A stretch of 64,000 nt of DNA from CAZPXH01 sp964591085 (GTDB lineage Bacteria > Spirochaetota > Spirochaetia > DSM-27196 > CAZPXH01): positions 1 through 64,000 of the forward strand of contig CAZPXH010000007.1 in the NCBI GenBank assembly GCA_964591085.1, in the 5' to 3' direction. Positions 17,710-25,529 of the stretch are shown one piece after another. Position numbers and translations under genes: made by a program. Below the pieces are notes generated by a model that made no database searches, was not told the origin of the DNA, and worked only from the letters and a program-made list of their open reading frames with translations. Position 1 is the first letter of the stretch; every line of letters begins with the position of its first letter.

Positions 17710-18173
17710 CGTGTCGCCTCAAGTCGGTACCGGCGCTGTCGCTCGTAATGGAAGAGCTGGCTCTCATACTCGCGGCAGGTAAGGGAGTAGAAGCTGAGCC
17801 ACAGTTCCCGATCCCGGCAGAACAGCAGTCTGCCCTTCAGCACTTCAAAGCGGTACACGGGCTCGGTTCCATTCAGAAACCCAAGGTCACAACGCACGCC
17901 GGGAACCTCGGATTCCGCTACCTCCGCAATCCGCGCGTAGAGGGAAAGCCTGAGATCACCCGGAACGCCTGAACGGTCCGGAGACAGCGCCGGGTCCACA
18001 AACATCGCAAGGTCCAGGTCACTGTGAGGCGGAACCACCCCACCAGCTGCAGAGCCGTGGAGGTAGGCAAAGCTCACTTCCGGCAGGACGGCCTCAAGGG
18101 CTTCCGCAAGCCGGTCCGGATCAAAGGGGCTTGGGTCAGCTTTGGTGTCCAGGTATCGCTTGGACAGGCCCAT
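17706..18173 (-). CDS. mntA: MntA-type nucleotidyltransferase antitoxin
   Basis: A 155-residue minimal nucleotidyltransferase. The defining G-S-x10-D-x-D motif is complete: HGSAAGGVVPPHSDLDLAMF around residues 39-58, with a later acidic CDLGFLN segment for the third carboxylate. Known homologues neutralise HepT by transferring AMP to its active-site Tyr. It lies 16 bases downstream of cysNC and directly upstream of hepT with 4-base overlap, so antitoxin is made first. Expression may depend on read-through from the cys operon. Confidence 0.9.
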   Translation of the reverse strand: MGLSKRYLDTKADPSPFDPDRLAEALEAVLPEVSFAYLHGSAAGGVVPPHSDLDLAMFVDPALSPDRSGVPGDLRLSLYARIAEVAESEVPGVRCDLGFLNGTEPVYRFEVLKGRLLFCRDRELWLSFYSLTCREYESQLFHYERQRRYRLEATR

Positions 18174-18189
18174 TCCCGCAGCCCCGCTC

Positions 18190-20133
18190 CTATCGGCCCT
18201 TATCCAGCAAGCCCTGCGTGGCTATGTGCTTCTCAATGATGGCAAGCGATGCCTCCACGCTGGTCTCACCGGTATCAATTGCCAGTTCCGGATTCACCGG
18301 GGCCTCGTAGGGGGCGTCAATCCCGGTAAGCCCAAGAAGTTCTCCGGAAGCCTGCTTTTCATAGAGTCCCTTGGGATCACGCTTTCGCAGGGTATCTATG
18401 GTTGCGCTGACGGAGATCTCGGTGAAATGGTCGGCCGGCACCAGGGACCTCGCGAAATCACGGTCCCGCCGGAAGGGGCTGACAAAGGTGCAGATCACCA
18501 CAAAGCCTGCGTCATGGAAGAGCTTTGCCGCCTCTGACACGCGGCGCAGGTTCTCATGCCGGTCATTCTCGGAGAAGCCAAGGTCCCGGTTCAGCCCGTG
18601 CCGCACGTTGTCCCCGTCCAGCCGGATGACCTGAACACCGGAGTCAAACAGCCGCCGTTCCAGCTCCAGCGCCAGAGTGCTCTTGCCGCTTCCGGACATG
18701 CCGGTGAACCAGAACACGTGGGGTGCGTGACCGTTTCTTGCACTGCGCTCGGCCGGGGTGACCTTGCTCTGTTCCTCGGTGATGTTGCTGCTGACCGGAG
18801 CGCCGTCTGCCTGACCCAGGGCCTCTTCAATCTCCCGCTCCGCCTCACTCCGGGTCCGGATCATTCCCGCCGCCACCGTGCGGTGGGAGGCCGGATCAAT
18901 CAGGATGAAGCCACCCGTCTGCCGGTTTCGGTCATAGCCGTCATGGAAGATGGGCTGTCCGCAGCTGACGGTCACCCGGCCGATCTCGTTCAGGCTCAGC
19001 GATTCGGCGTCCTGCCGGTGCAGGGTGTTCACATCAATGCGGTAGCGCAGGCGGCTGATGCTGGCCTGCGCGGTGCGGGACGTATGCTGCACCAGGTAGC
19101 GCCCGCCAACTGCCAGGTCCCGCTCGTCATCCATCCAGCACAGGATGGCCTCAAACTCGCTTTCCACGTCCGGGACGTTGTGGGCGCGGACAATCATATC
19201 GCCCCGGGCAATGTCCACCTCGTCCTCCAGGGTCACCACCACCGCCTGTCCGGCGCTCGCGCGTTTGGCGGGGCCGTCCGGCAGATGCACCTCACGGACG
19301 CGGCTCCGCCGTCGCGTGGGAAGCGCAATGATCTCGTCTCCGGTGTTGATTGCACCGCTTGCGATGGTGCCGGCAAAGCCGCGGAAATCCTGGTTTGGCC
19401 GGATCACCGTTTGCACCGGTAGCCGGAAGTCAACCAGGTTGCGGTCCGCGGATATCACCACGTTCTCCAGGTGGCTGAGCACGGTGGGGCCCTGATACCA
19501 GGTCATGGTCTGCGAACGGTCCACCACGTTATCCCCCAAAAGCGCGCTGATGGGAATGAACTCGATGTCGTGGATGTCCAGCTTGCGGCTGAACTCGGTG
19601 TACTCCTCCACAATCTCTGCAAAGCGGTCCTGGCGGAAGTTCACCAGGTCCATCTTGTTCACCGCCACCACCAGGTGGGGGATTCCCAGGAGACTTGCGA
19701 TGATTCCGTGGCGCTTGCTCTGGGTGAGCACCCCGTTCCGCGCGTCAATCAGGATGATGGCGAGGTCAGCGGAGGAGGCTCCGGTCACCATGTTCCGGGT
19801 GTACTGCTCGTGCCCCGGAGTGTCTGCAATGATGAACTTGCGCCCCGGCGTGGCAAAGTAGCGATAGGCAACGTCAATGGTGATGCCCTGCTCCCGCTCT
19901 GCCCGGAGCCCGTCCGTCAGCAGCGCAAGGTTGACCTGCTCTTCACCTCGGAGCGTGGAAGCCTGCTCCAGCTGTTCCATCTGGTCCTGGAAGATGGCCT
20001 TGCTGTCAAAGAGCAGGCGTCCGATGAGCGTGCTCTTCCCGTCATCCACGCTCCCCGCGGTGGTGAAACGCAGGAGATCCCGCTTGAGGTACTCGGTTAT
20101 GACCTGGTGGCCGTCAGTGACTACATCGCCCAT
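18190..20133 (-). CDS. cysNC: Sulfate adenylyltransferase subunit 1 / APS kinase fusion
   Basis: A bifunctional CysN-CysC (NodQ-like) protein of 647 residues. Residues 1 to about 430 are the GTPase subunit of ATP sulfurylase, with GSVDDGKST, DTPGHEQYTRNM and NKMD motifs. After a linker, the last 190 residues are APS kinase with WFTGMSGSGKST, RLDGDNVRHGLN and GLTGIDAPYE. Together with CysD it makes APS and then PAPS. The ATG shares one base with the cysD stop (TAATG). All motifs are intact. No APS/PAPS reductase or sulfite reductase gene is present in the window. Confidence 0.96.
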   Translation of the reverse strand: MGDVVTDGHQVITEYLKRDLLRFTTAGSVDDGKSTLIGRLLFDSKAIFQDQMEQLEQASTLRGEEQVNLALLTDGLRAEREQGITIDVAYRYFATPGRKFIIADTPGHEQYTRNMVTGASSADLAIILIDARNGVLTQSKRHGIIASLLGIPHLVVAVNKMDLVNFRQDRFAEIVEEYTEFSRKLDIHDIEFIPISALLGDNVVDRSQTMTWYQGPTVLSHLENVVISADRNLVDFRLPVQTVIRPNQDFRGFAGTIASGAINTGDEIIALPTRRRSRVREVHLPDGPAKRASAGQAVVVTLEDEVDIARGDMIVRAHNVPDVESEFEAILCWMDDERDLAVGGRYLVQHTSRTAQASISRLRYRIDVNTLHRQDAESLSLNEIGRVTVSCGQPIFHDGYDRNRQTGGFILIDPASHRTVAAGMIRTRSEAEREIEEALGQADGAPVSSNITEEQSKVTPAERSARNGHAPHVFWFTGMSGSGKSTLALELERRLFDSGVQVIRLDGDNVRHGLNRDLGFSENDRHENLRRVSEAAKLFHDAGFVVICTFVSPFRRDRDFARSLVPADHFTEISVSATIDTLRKRDPKGLYEKQASGELLGLTGIDAPYEAPVNPELAIDTGETSVEASLAIIEKHIATQGLLDKGR

Positions 20134-21041
20134 TAGAAGTAACCCTGCTTCTTGCGGTCTTCCATGGCCGCTTCGCTCCGCTTGTCATCCTGGCGGGCAC
20201 CGCGCTCGGTGGTCCGGGTGGCGGCAATCTCCGCCACAATGTCTTCCACGCTGTTGGCAAGACTTTCCACCGCGCCGGTGTTGGTCATGTCCCCAATTGT
20301 GCGGAACCGAACGGTCCGCTCCGTGACTTCTTCCCCGGGCAACAGCTGATTGACCGGATGCTCCGCCAGAAGCACCCCCCGGCGGTTGAACACCCGCCGG
20401 CGGTGGCTGAAGTACAGGCTCGGCAGGTCCACCTGCTTCACTGCAATCCAGGTCCACACGTCCAGCTCCGTCCAGTTGGACAGCGGGAACACGCGGAAGT
20501 GCTCGCCTACCCGCTTCTGAGCGTTGAACAGGTGCCAGAGCTCCGGGCGCTGGTTTCTGGGGTCCCACTGCCCGTAGCGGTCACGGAAGCTGAAGAAGCG
20601 CTCCTTGGCGCGGGCCTTTTCTTCATCCCGGCGAGCGCCGCCAAAGGCCCCGTCAAACTGGAACTCGTTGATAGCGTCCAGCAGGGTCACGGTCTGCAGG
20701 GAGTTGCGGCTGGCTTCCGGCCCTGTCTCTTCCTCCACCCGGCCAGCATCAATAGAGGCCTGCACGGTGCGGACAATGAGCTTTGCCCCGAGGACGGCCA
20801 CAAAGCGGTCCCGAAACTCCAGGGTTTCCGGGAAGTTGTGGCCGGTATCAATGTGCATCAGCGGAAAAGGGATGGGGCCCGGGGCAAAGGCTCGCTTTGC
20901 GAGACTGGCCAGGAGGATTGAGTCCTTGCCGCCGCTGAACAGGAGCACCGGGCGCTCCAGTTGGGCCGCAGCCTCCCGGATCACGTGGATGCTCTCCGCT
21001 TCCAACTGCTCAATGTGTGTCTGTGATCTGATATCGCTCAC
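20133..21041 (-). CDS. cysD: Sulfate adenylyltransferase subunit 2
   Basis: CysD is the ATP pyrophosphatase subunit that adenylylates sulfate, assisted by the CysN GTPase. The true start is GTG 21041 (reads (M)SDIRSQTH), because it overlaps the cysQ stop as GTGA; the frame is open much further upstream, antiparallel to nothing of note, and that part is not CysD. The 302-residue protein has the PP-loop LLFSGGKDSILL near residue 34, MHIDTGHNFPET and the C-terminal RFRTIGDMTNTGAVES and RGARQDDK segments. Operon order is cysQ-cysD-cysNC. Confidence 0.96.
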   Translation of the reverse strand: MSDIRSQTHIEQLEAESIHVIREAAAQLERPVLLFSGGKDSILLASLAKRAFAPGPIPFPLMHIDTGHNFPETLEFRDRFVAVLGAKLIVRTVQASIDAGRVEEETGPEASRNSLQTVTLLDAINEFQFDGAFGGARRDEEKARAKERFFSFRDRYGQWDPRNQRPELWHLFNAQKRVGEHFRVFPLSNWTELDVWTWIAVKQVDLPSLYFSHRRRVFNRRGVLLAEHPVNQLLPGEEVTERTVRFRTIGDMTNTGAVESLANSVEDIVAEIAATRTTERGARQDDKRSEAAMEDRKKQGYF

Positions 21042-21943
21042 TGCTGTTCCGGGTGTGGTCTGAGGCGGAGCGCTCCGGGCGCAACGCCCACAAACCAGGA
21101 ATTCCGATGGGTTTCCGCGTGGTCGTAGGTCAACTCGGACAGGGTTCCCGTGAACACCAGGTCCAGGTCCGTGCTGGACTCCGGGTCCAGCGCGTACATT
21201 CTGCCGCCAACGGCCGCAAGCACCGCGTGCCCGGCGGCGGTGTCCCACTCCATGGTTGGCGCAAGCCGGGGGTACAGGTGTGCTTCCCCGGAGGCAAGCA
21301 GGCAGATCTTGCGAGCGCTTCCGGCCTCTACCAGGGAGACGGCACCAAAGCGGTTCCGCAGCCCATCAATGAAGTTGTCGGTATCCGCTCCGCGGTGGCG
21401 CCGGCTTGCAAGCACGCGGACGCCGGAGCCATCGGCGTGTCCGGCATCGGTTCCCGCGCCATGGCCACCGGGATCGGACAGGCCCCCGAGCTCCTCACGG
21501 CCATCTGGAGTCTCTCTCCAGGCGCCGAGGCCCACAATTCCGGAAAAGCGTTCGTCCCGCGCCGGAACGCTCACCACTCCCAGAACCGGGCGCCCGTGTT
21601 CCACCAGCGCGATGTTCACGGTGAACTCGCCGTTTCTGGCAATGAACTCCCTGGTCCCATCCAGGGGATCCACCAGCCACAGCGCACGGTCCCCCGGCTC
21701 ACCCATGTCCATACCCATCGAGCCTTCCTCGGACAGCACGGGAATGCCGGATTCGCTGAGGACGCGGAGAATCGCCTCATGGGCGGCTCGGTCAGCGTCC
21801 GTGAGCGGGCTGTCATCAGCCTTCTGCTCCGTATTGTCGCTTTCGCCGCCACCCCGGGCATAGACGGCCATGATGGCTTCATCCGCAGCATCCGCGGCAC
21901 GGGAGGCAAGGAGGAGCAGTTCCTGTAGCTGGTTTGTTGTCAT
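21038..21943 (-). CDS. cysQ: 3'(2'),5'-bisphosphate nucleotidase
   Basis: CysQ hydrolyses PAP, the by-product of PAPS use, to AMP. It is a Mg-dependent, lithium-sensitive-type phosphatase of the inositol monophosphatase superfamily. The 301-residue protein has the metal-binding sequences SEEG, DPLDGTREF and the C-terminal WDTAAGHAVLAAVGG. A Gly/Asp-rich insertion lies at about residues 155-175. ATG 21943 has no Shine-Dalgarno sequence; instead it is abutted by a tandem 11-bp repeat (21945-21999). First gene of cysQ-cysD-cysNC. Confidence 0.94.
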   Translation of the reverse strand: MTTNQLQELLLLASRAADAADEAIMAVYARGGGESDNTEQKADDSPLTDADRAAHEAILRVLSESGIPVLSEEGSMGMDMGEPGDRALWLVDPLDGTREFIARNGEFTVNIALVEHGRPVLGVVSVPARDERFSGIVGLGAWRETPDGREELGGLSDPGGHGAGTDAGHADGSGVRVLASRRHRGADTDNFIDGLRNRFGAVSLVEAGSARKICLLASGEAHLYPRLAPTMEWDTAAGHAVLAAVGGRMYALDPESSTDLDLVFTGTLSELTYDHAETHRNSWFVGVAPGALRLRPHPEQQ

Positions 21944-21944
21944 A

Positions 21945-21999
21945 TCTGTGTCACGTCTGGGTCACGCCCGGGTTATGCCTGTGTCACGCCCGCGTCATG
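21945..21999. repeat. Five tandem copies of an 11-bp repeat
   Basis: On the minus strand the array reads CATGACGCGGG, CGTGACACAGG, CATAACCCGGG, CGTGACCCAGA, CGTGACACAGA, with exact 11-base spacing. The next 11 bases, TATGACAACAA, include the cysQ start codon and keep part of the pattern. Every unit contains a CRTRAC core. The array fills most of the gap between the adenosine kinase stop and cysQ. It could be a multi-site operator with one site per helical turn, or a reiterated translation-start region. Confidence 0.8.
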
Positions 22000-22014
22000 C
22001 CCGCGAGGTGCGGA

Positions 22015-23085
22015 TCAGGCTGGCGGATGATCGTCTGCGCCGTGCCCGTCCGGCAGCTCACCACCCGCACGGATGTCTTCCAGTACCGCCCGCAGCTCGG
22101 TTGCACGCTCCGGGGAGAGCTGGCTTCCCTGCTGTTCCACAATCCGCGCGGCAGCGTAGGAGGCCATTGCCCCACAGCGGTCCGGCTCCGCGCCGGAGAG
22201 CAGCCCGTAGAGGAAACCGGCCGCATACATGTCACCGGCTCCGGTGGTATCCACCACTCGAGCGGAGAAGGTGGGGATGTGAGCGGTGGCACCATCCCGG
22301 ATACCAACAAAGGATCCGCGCTTTCCAGCCTTCACCGCACACAGGCTCACTCGCTCCAGGAATCGGGGAACGGCGTCCTCCGGGCTCTCGGTCCCAAGGA
22401 GCAATCTGGCTTCTTCCCTGTTGGCAAAGACCACATCCACGTACTCGCTGAGCAGGGGAAGGAATTCGTCTCGATATCGATTCACCGCAAAGGGATCCGC
22501 GCAATCAAAGACCACCGTGGTTCCGGCTTCCCGGGCGGCGGCCAGGGCATCCCGGAGCGCGGCCTTCTGGGGCTCGGTGTCCCACATATAGCCGGTGAAG
22601 TAGAACACCCGGGACGCGGCAAAGACGGAGAGGTCCAGGTCCGCCGGGCCAAACTCGCGGTTCGCACCCAGGAAGGTGTTCATGGTGCGCTCGTGGTCCG
22701 GCGTGACCAGGATGATGCTGGTTCCGGTGGGCTGCGTTCCGGTCCGGAGATGGCTCCGGATCAGCCGGGAAGCAAGCTCGGTGGCGTAGCGCTCTCCGTA
22801 TTCGTCCGGGCCTACCTTGCCGGCAAGCGCAACCCGCAGCCCCATGGACGCAAGCGAAACCGCGGTGTTGGGTCCGCTTCCCCCGGGGACAACCGCGGGT
22901 TCCCTCCCTGCGAGGTACTCAAGGATTCCCGCGCGCCGCTCCGCATCCACCAGGTGCATGATCCCGCGGTCCAGCCGCAAGGCTTCCAGATCCGCATCCG
23001 TGATGCTGTGCACCAGATCAATCAGGGGGTTCCCGATGCAGAAGAGGTCCAGGCTTCGCCCGTCAGAAGGAAGGGTCAGTTGCAT
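22015..23085 (-). CDS. Adenosine kinase-like PfkB sugar kinase
   Basis: A PfkB-family kinase of 356 residues. It begins with FCIGNPLIDLV, has the GGSGPNTAVSLASMGL substrate-site signature near residue 68 and the C-terminal DTTGAGDMYAAGFLYG signature with the catalytic Asp. Order and spacing fit the adenosine kinase branch of PfkB, and the neighbours sahH and metK support removal of adenosine from the SAH cycle; ribokinase-like substrates cannot be excluded. The ATG follows the stop of the upstream regulator gene without a gap (TAGATG), so they are co-translated. Confidence 0.82.
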   Translation of the reverse strand: MQLTLPSDGRSLDLFCIGNPLIDLVHSITDADLEALRLDRGIMHLVDAERRAGILEYLAGREPAVVPGGSGPNTAVSLASMGLRVALAGKVGPDEYGERYATELASRLIRSHLRTGTQPTGTSIILVTPDHERTMNTFLGANREFGPADLDLSVFAASRVFYFTGYMWDTEPQKAALRDALAAAREAGTTVVFDCADPFAVNRYRDEFLPLLSEYVDVVFANREEARLLLGTESPEDAVPRFLERVSLCAVKAGKRGSFVGIRDGATAHIPTFSARVVDTTGAGDMYAAGFLYGLLSGAEPDRCGAMASYAAARIVEQQGSQLSPERATELRAVLEDIRAGGELPDGHGADDHPPA

Positions 23086-23682
23086 CTACAAAATCTCCGG
23101 TGAAACGCCGATCGCCTCGGCCAGAATGTGTTGGAGGGACTCTGCATCGTCGCAGTGCTCACGGTGGTTCTCAGCAAGCAGGATCGCCCGGTCCGGGACA
23201 GCCGCCGAAGGACAGGAACTTGAGGTGGTGAAGCCAATTCCTTCCCGCTCGCAGAAGTGCTCAAGGATAAAGGCAAGCTCACTGCGGCCAACCAGCATGA
23301 TCTCCGTCACACCCCGGCGCTGAGCGGCGCGCACCCACGCGGCAATGGTGTCCCGGTAGCGGACCACGCTCCGAACAGTCCTGCGAAAGTAGCCAACCGC
23401 GCGGCGGGACAGGCGTTCCATTCCCGCGGGGGTAATGGCGTAGGCCAGGTTCCGATTGTTGATTCTGCGAACGCTCAGCCACCCCCGTGCGGCGCAGCGC
23501 CGGAGAATGGCATTGGTCATTCCCAGGCTGATCCCGATGTCCCGCGCAAGGTCCCGCTGGGCGGCCTCCGGGTTGGCGCGGACCGCCTCCAGGAGGGAAA
23601 ATTCGCGCTCGTCGGTGGTGTAGGTTTGGGATGTCACTGGAAAGAAGGGAGGGAGAATCTTGCGGCGCTTGGCTGCGGGCAC
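23086..23682 (-). CDS. Winged-helix regulator, EPS-associated MarR-like
   Basis: A 198-residue DNA-binding protein. Residues about 25-95 form a winged helix (SLLEAVRANPEAAQRDLARD, then ISLGMTNAILRRCAARGWLS and an NRNLAYAITPAGMERL wing), which resembles the MarR-like regulators often attached to polysaccharide clusters. The second half has a beta-alpha unit (GVTEIMLVGRSELAFILEHF) like a small ligand-sensing Rossmann domain. The start is uncertain: GTG 23682 or GTG 23637. It abuts the adenosine kinase gene and follows metK and sahH, so it may sense a metabolite of the methylation cycle or control the polysaccharide genes. The ligand is unknown. Confidence 0.75.
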   Translation of the reverse strand: MPAAKRRKILPPFFPVTSQTYTTDEREFSLLEAVRANPEAAQRDLARDIGISLGMTNAILRRCAARGWLSVRRINNRNLAYAITPAGMERLSRRAVGYFRRTVRSVVRYRDTIAAWVRAAQRRGVTEIMLVGRSELAFILEHFCEREGIGFTTSSSCPSAAVPDRAILLAENHREHCDDAESLQHILAEAIGVSPEIL

Positions 23683-23812
23683 GGCTCCGCCAGGGAAAAC
23701 CCGGTGGGGTTCCTTGGGTCTTGCGGAACAGGGATACCGCAGCGGTCGCCGAAACAGACTCGCCGGGGCCGGCGGGAACAGGGTCCCGCTGAATGTTCAA
23801 ACGCTGAACAGC

Positions 23813-24349
23813 TTAGCCCGCCGTGGCGAGGCTTTCAACAAGCTCTCGGCAGTAATCCGGGATATCCGCTACCACCCGGCCCCAGACCAGGTTGCCGTCC
23901 CGCAGGGCCGGGGTATCCACAAACTCGGCCCCGGCGTTGATCAGGTCATCCTTGATTCCCTGGCTACCAGTGCTCTTTCTGCCGGACACAATTCCTGCGG
24001 AAATCCCCACGAGGCCTGCGTGACAGATCATTCCGACAATCCGGCCGGCATCAAAGGCGCTGCGGACCAGCGCGGTGACCCCGGGATAGCGCCGGAGCTT
24101 GTCTGGCGCCCAGCCACCCGGCACCAGCACGGCGTCAAACTCCGCACCGTCAAGGTCCGCTGCCGCGTGGTCAACCGTAGCTTCCAGGCAGCCGTGCTTG
24201 CTTGCGTAGCTGTCTCCGGCGCGGATTCCGCAGGTGAGGACTTCCGCGCCCTCTTCCTGCATCCGCATCAGCGGAACCCAGTACTCCAGGTCCTCGTACC
24301 CCGGCCCACAAAGCATGGCTATGCGCTGTCCAGAAAGTGATCCCGGCAT
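23813..24349 (-). CDS. DJ-1/PfpI family protein
   Basis: A 178-residue class I glutamine amidotransferase-like protein. It starts IAMLCGPGYEDLEYW with the conserved Glu, and the nucleophile elbow is GMICHAGLVGISAG with Cys followed by His. Relatives (YhbO/YajL, PfpI) are described as glyoxalases, deglycases or chaperones, so the reaction is not settled. AAGGACA precedes the ATG. It lies 16 bases behind metK in the same direction, so it is probably in the sahH-metK operon. Confidence 0.88.
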   Translation of the reverse strand: MPGSLSGQRIAMLCGPGYEDLEYWVPLMRMQEEGAEVLTCGIRAGDSYASKHGCLEATVDHAAADLDGAEFDAVLVPGGWAPDKLRRYPGVTALVRSAFDAGRIVGMICHAGLVGISAGIVSGRKSTGSQGIKDDLINAGAEFVDTPALRDGNLVWGRVVADIPDYCRELVESLATAG

Positions 24350-24365
24350 GGGGCTGTCCTTTTCC

Positions 24366-25529
24366 CTAGGCCTTTACGGCGGTTTGCAGGTCGGAGACCT
24401 TGTCAGTCTGCTCCCAGGGGAAGATGTCCCGGCCAAAATGCCCGTAGGTTGCGGTCTTCCGATAGATCGGCCGCAGCAGATCCAGGGTCGTCACAATTCC
24501 CGCCGGACGCAGGTCAAAGACTTCGCGGATGGCGGCTTCAATCTGCTCTTCCGGCAAAGTGGCCGTCCCAAAGGTGTCCACCACCACGCTCACGGGGAAG
24601 GGCACGCCAATGGCGTAGGCAACCGCAATTTCACAGCGCTCGGCCAGCCCGGCGGCAACCACGTTCTTGGCAACGTAGCGCCCCATGTAGGCCGCAGACC
24701 GGTCCACCTTGGACGGATCCTTTCCGCTGAAAGCGCCACCCCCATGGCGGCCCATTCCGCCGTAGGTATCCACAATGATCTTCCGCCCGGTCAGGCCGGC
24801 ATCTCCGTGAGGGCCACCAATCACAAAGCGCCCGGTGGGGTTGATGAAGAAGACGGTATCCTCATCCAGGAGTCCGGTGGGTTCCAGGACCGGCCGGATG
24901 ATCTTGCCAATGATCTGCTTCTTCAGTTCCTCGTAGCTCACGTCCTCGTCATGCTGGTGGGAGACAACCACGGTGTGGATCCGCTTGGGGGTGCCGTCCT
25001 CGTACTGAACGGTCACCTGGGACTTACTGTCCGGCCGGAGCCACGGGATGCCGCCCTCTTTGCGCAAGGTTGCAGCGTGCAGCAACAACTTGTGGGCGTA
25101 CGTGATGGGCGCGGGCATGAGCTCCGGGGTCTCCCGGCACGCGTACCCAAACATCATTCCCTGATCTCCCGCGCCCTGCTCGCCCTTGAACGTGCCGTCT
25201 CCGCTCACTCCCTGCGAGATATCGGGGCTCTGCTCGTGAATGGCGGAGAGCACGTTCATGCTCTCAAAGTCCAGGCCGTAAGACGGGTCGGTGTAGCCAA
25301 TGGCCTTTGCTACGCCGCGGGCAATGGACTGCACATCCACGTAGGTGTTGGTGGTGATCTCACCCCCCACCAGAACCATGCCCGTGGTGGTGAATGACTC
25401 ACAGGCAACGCGGGAGCCAGGATCATCTGTCAGACAGGCGTCCAGGATTGCATCGCTCACCTGATCTGCCAGTTTGTCGGGGTGTCCTTCGCTGACACTC
25501 TCCGAGGTGAAGAGGGTTACGCGGCCCAT
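24366..25529 (-). CDS. metK: S-adenosylmethionine synthetase
   Basis: MetK makes SAM from methionine and ATP. The 387-residue protein has the normal three-domain length, with FTSESVSEGHPDKLADQVSD at the N-terminus, the GAGDQGMMFGYA hexapeptide region, and GGAFSGKDPSKVDRSAAY. The start ATG overlaps the sahH stop (TGATG), so SAH hydrolase and SAM synthetase are co-translated, and the DJ-1 gene follows. No damage seen. Confidence 0.97.
   Translation of the reverse strand: MGRVTLFTSESVSEGHPDKLADQVSDAILDACLTDDPGSRVACESFTTTGMVLVGGEITTNTYVDVQSIARGVAKAIGYTDPSYGLDFESMNVLSAIHEQSPDISQGVSGDGTFKGEQGAGDQGMMFGYACRETPELMPAPITYAHKLLLHAATLRKEGGIPWLRPDSKSQVTVQYEDGTPKRIHTVVVSHQHDEDVSYEELKKQIIGKIIRPVLEPTGLLDEDTVFFINPTGRFVIGGPHGDAGLTGRKIIVDTYGGMGRHGGGAFSGKDPSKVDRSAAYMGRYVAKNVVAAGLAERCEIAVAYAIGVPFPVSVVVDTFGTATLPEEQIEAAIREVFDLRPAGIVTTLDLLRPIYRKTATYGHFGRDIFPWEQTDKVSDLQTAVKA

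Noticed and set aside
21945..21999. CRISPR-like array
   Set aside because: The 11-bp units are directly adjacent, with no spacers; this is a simple tandem repeat.
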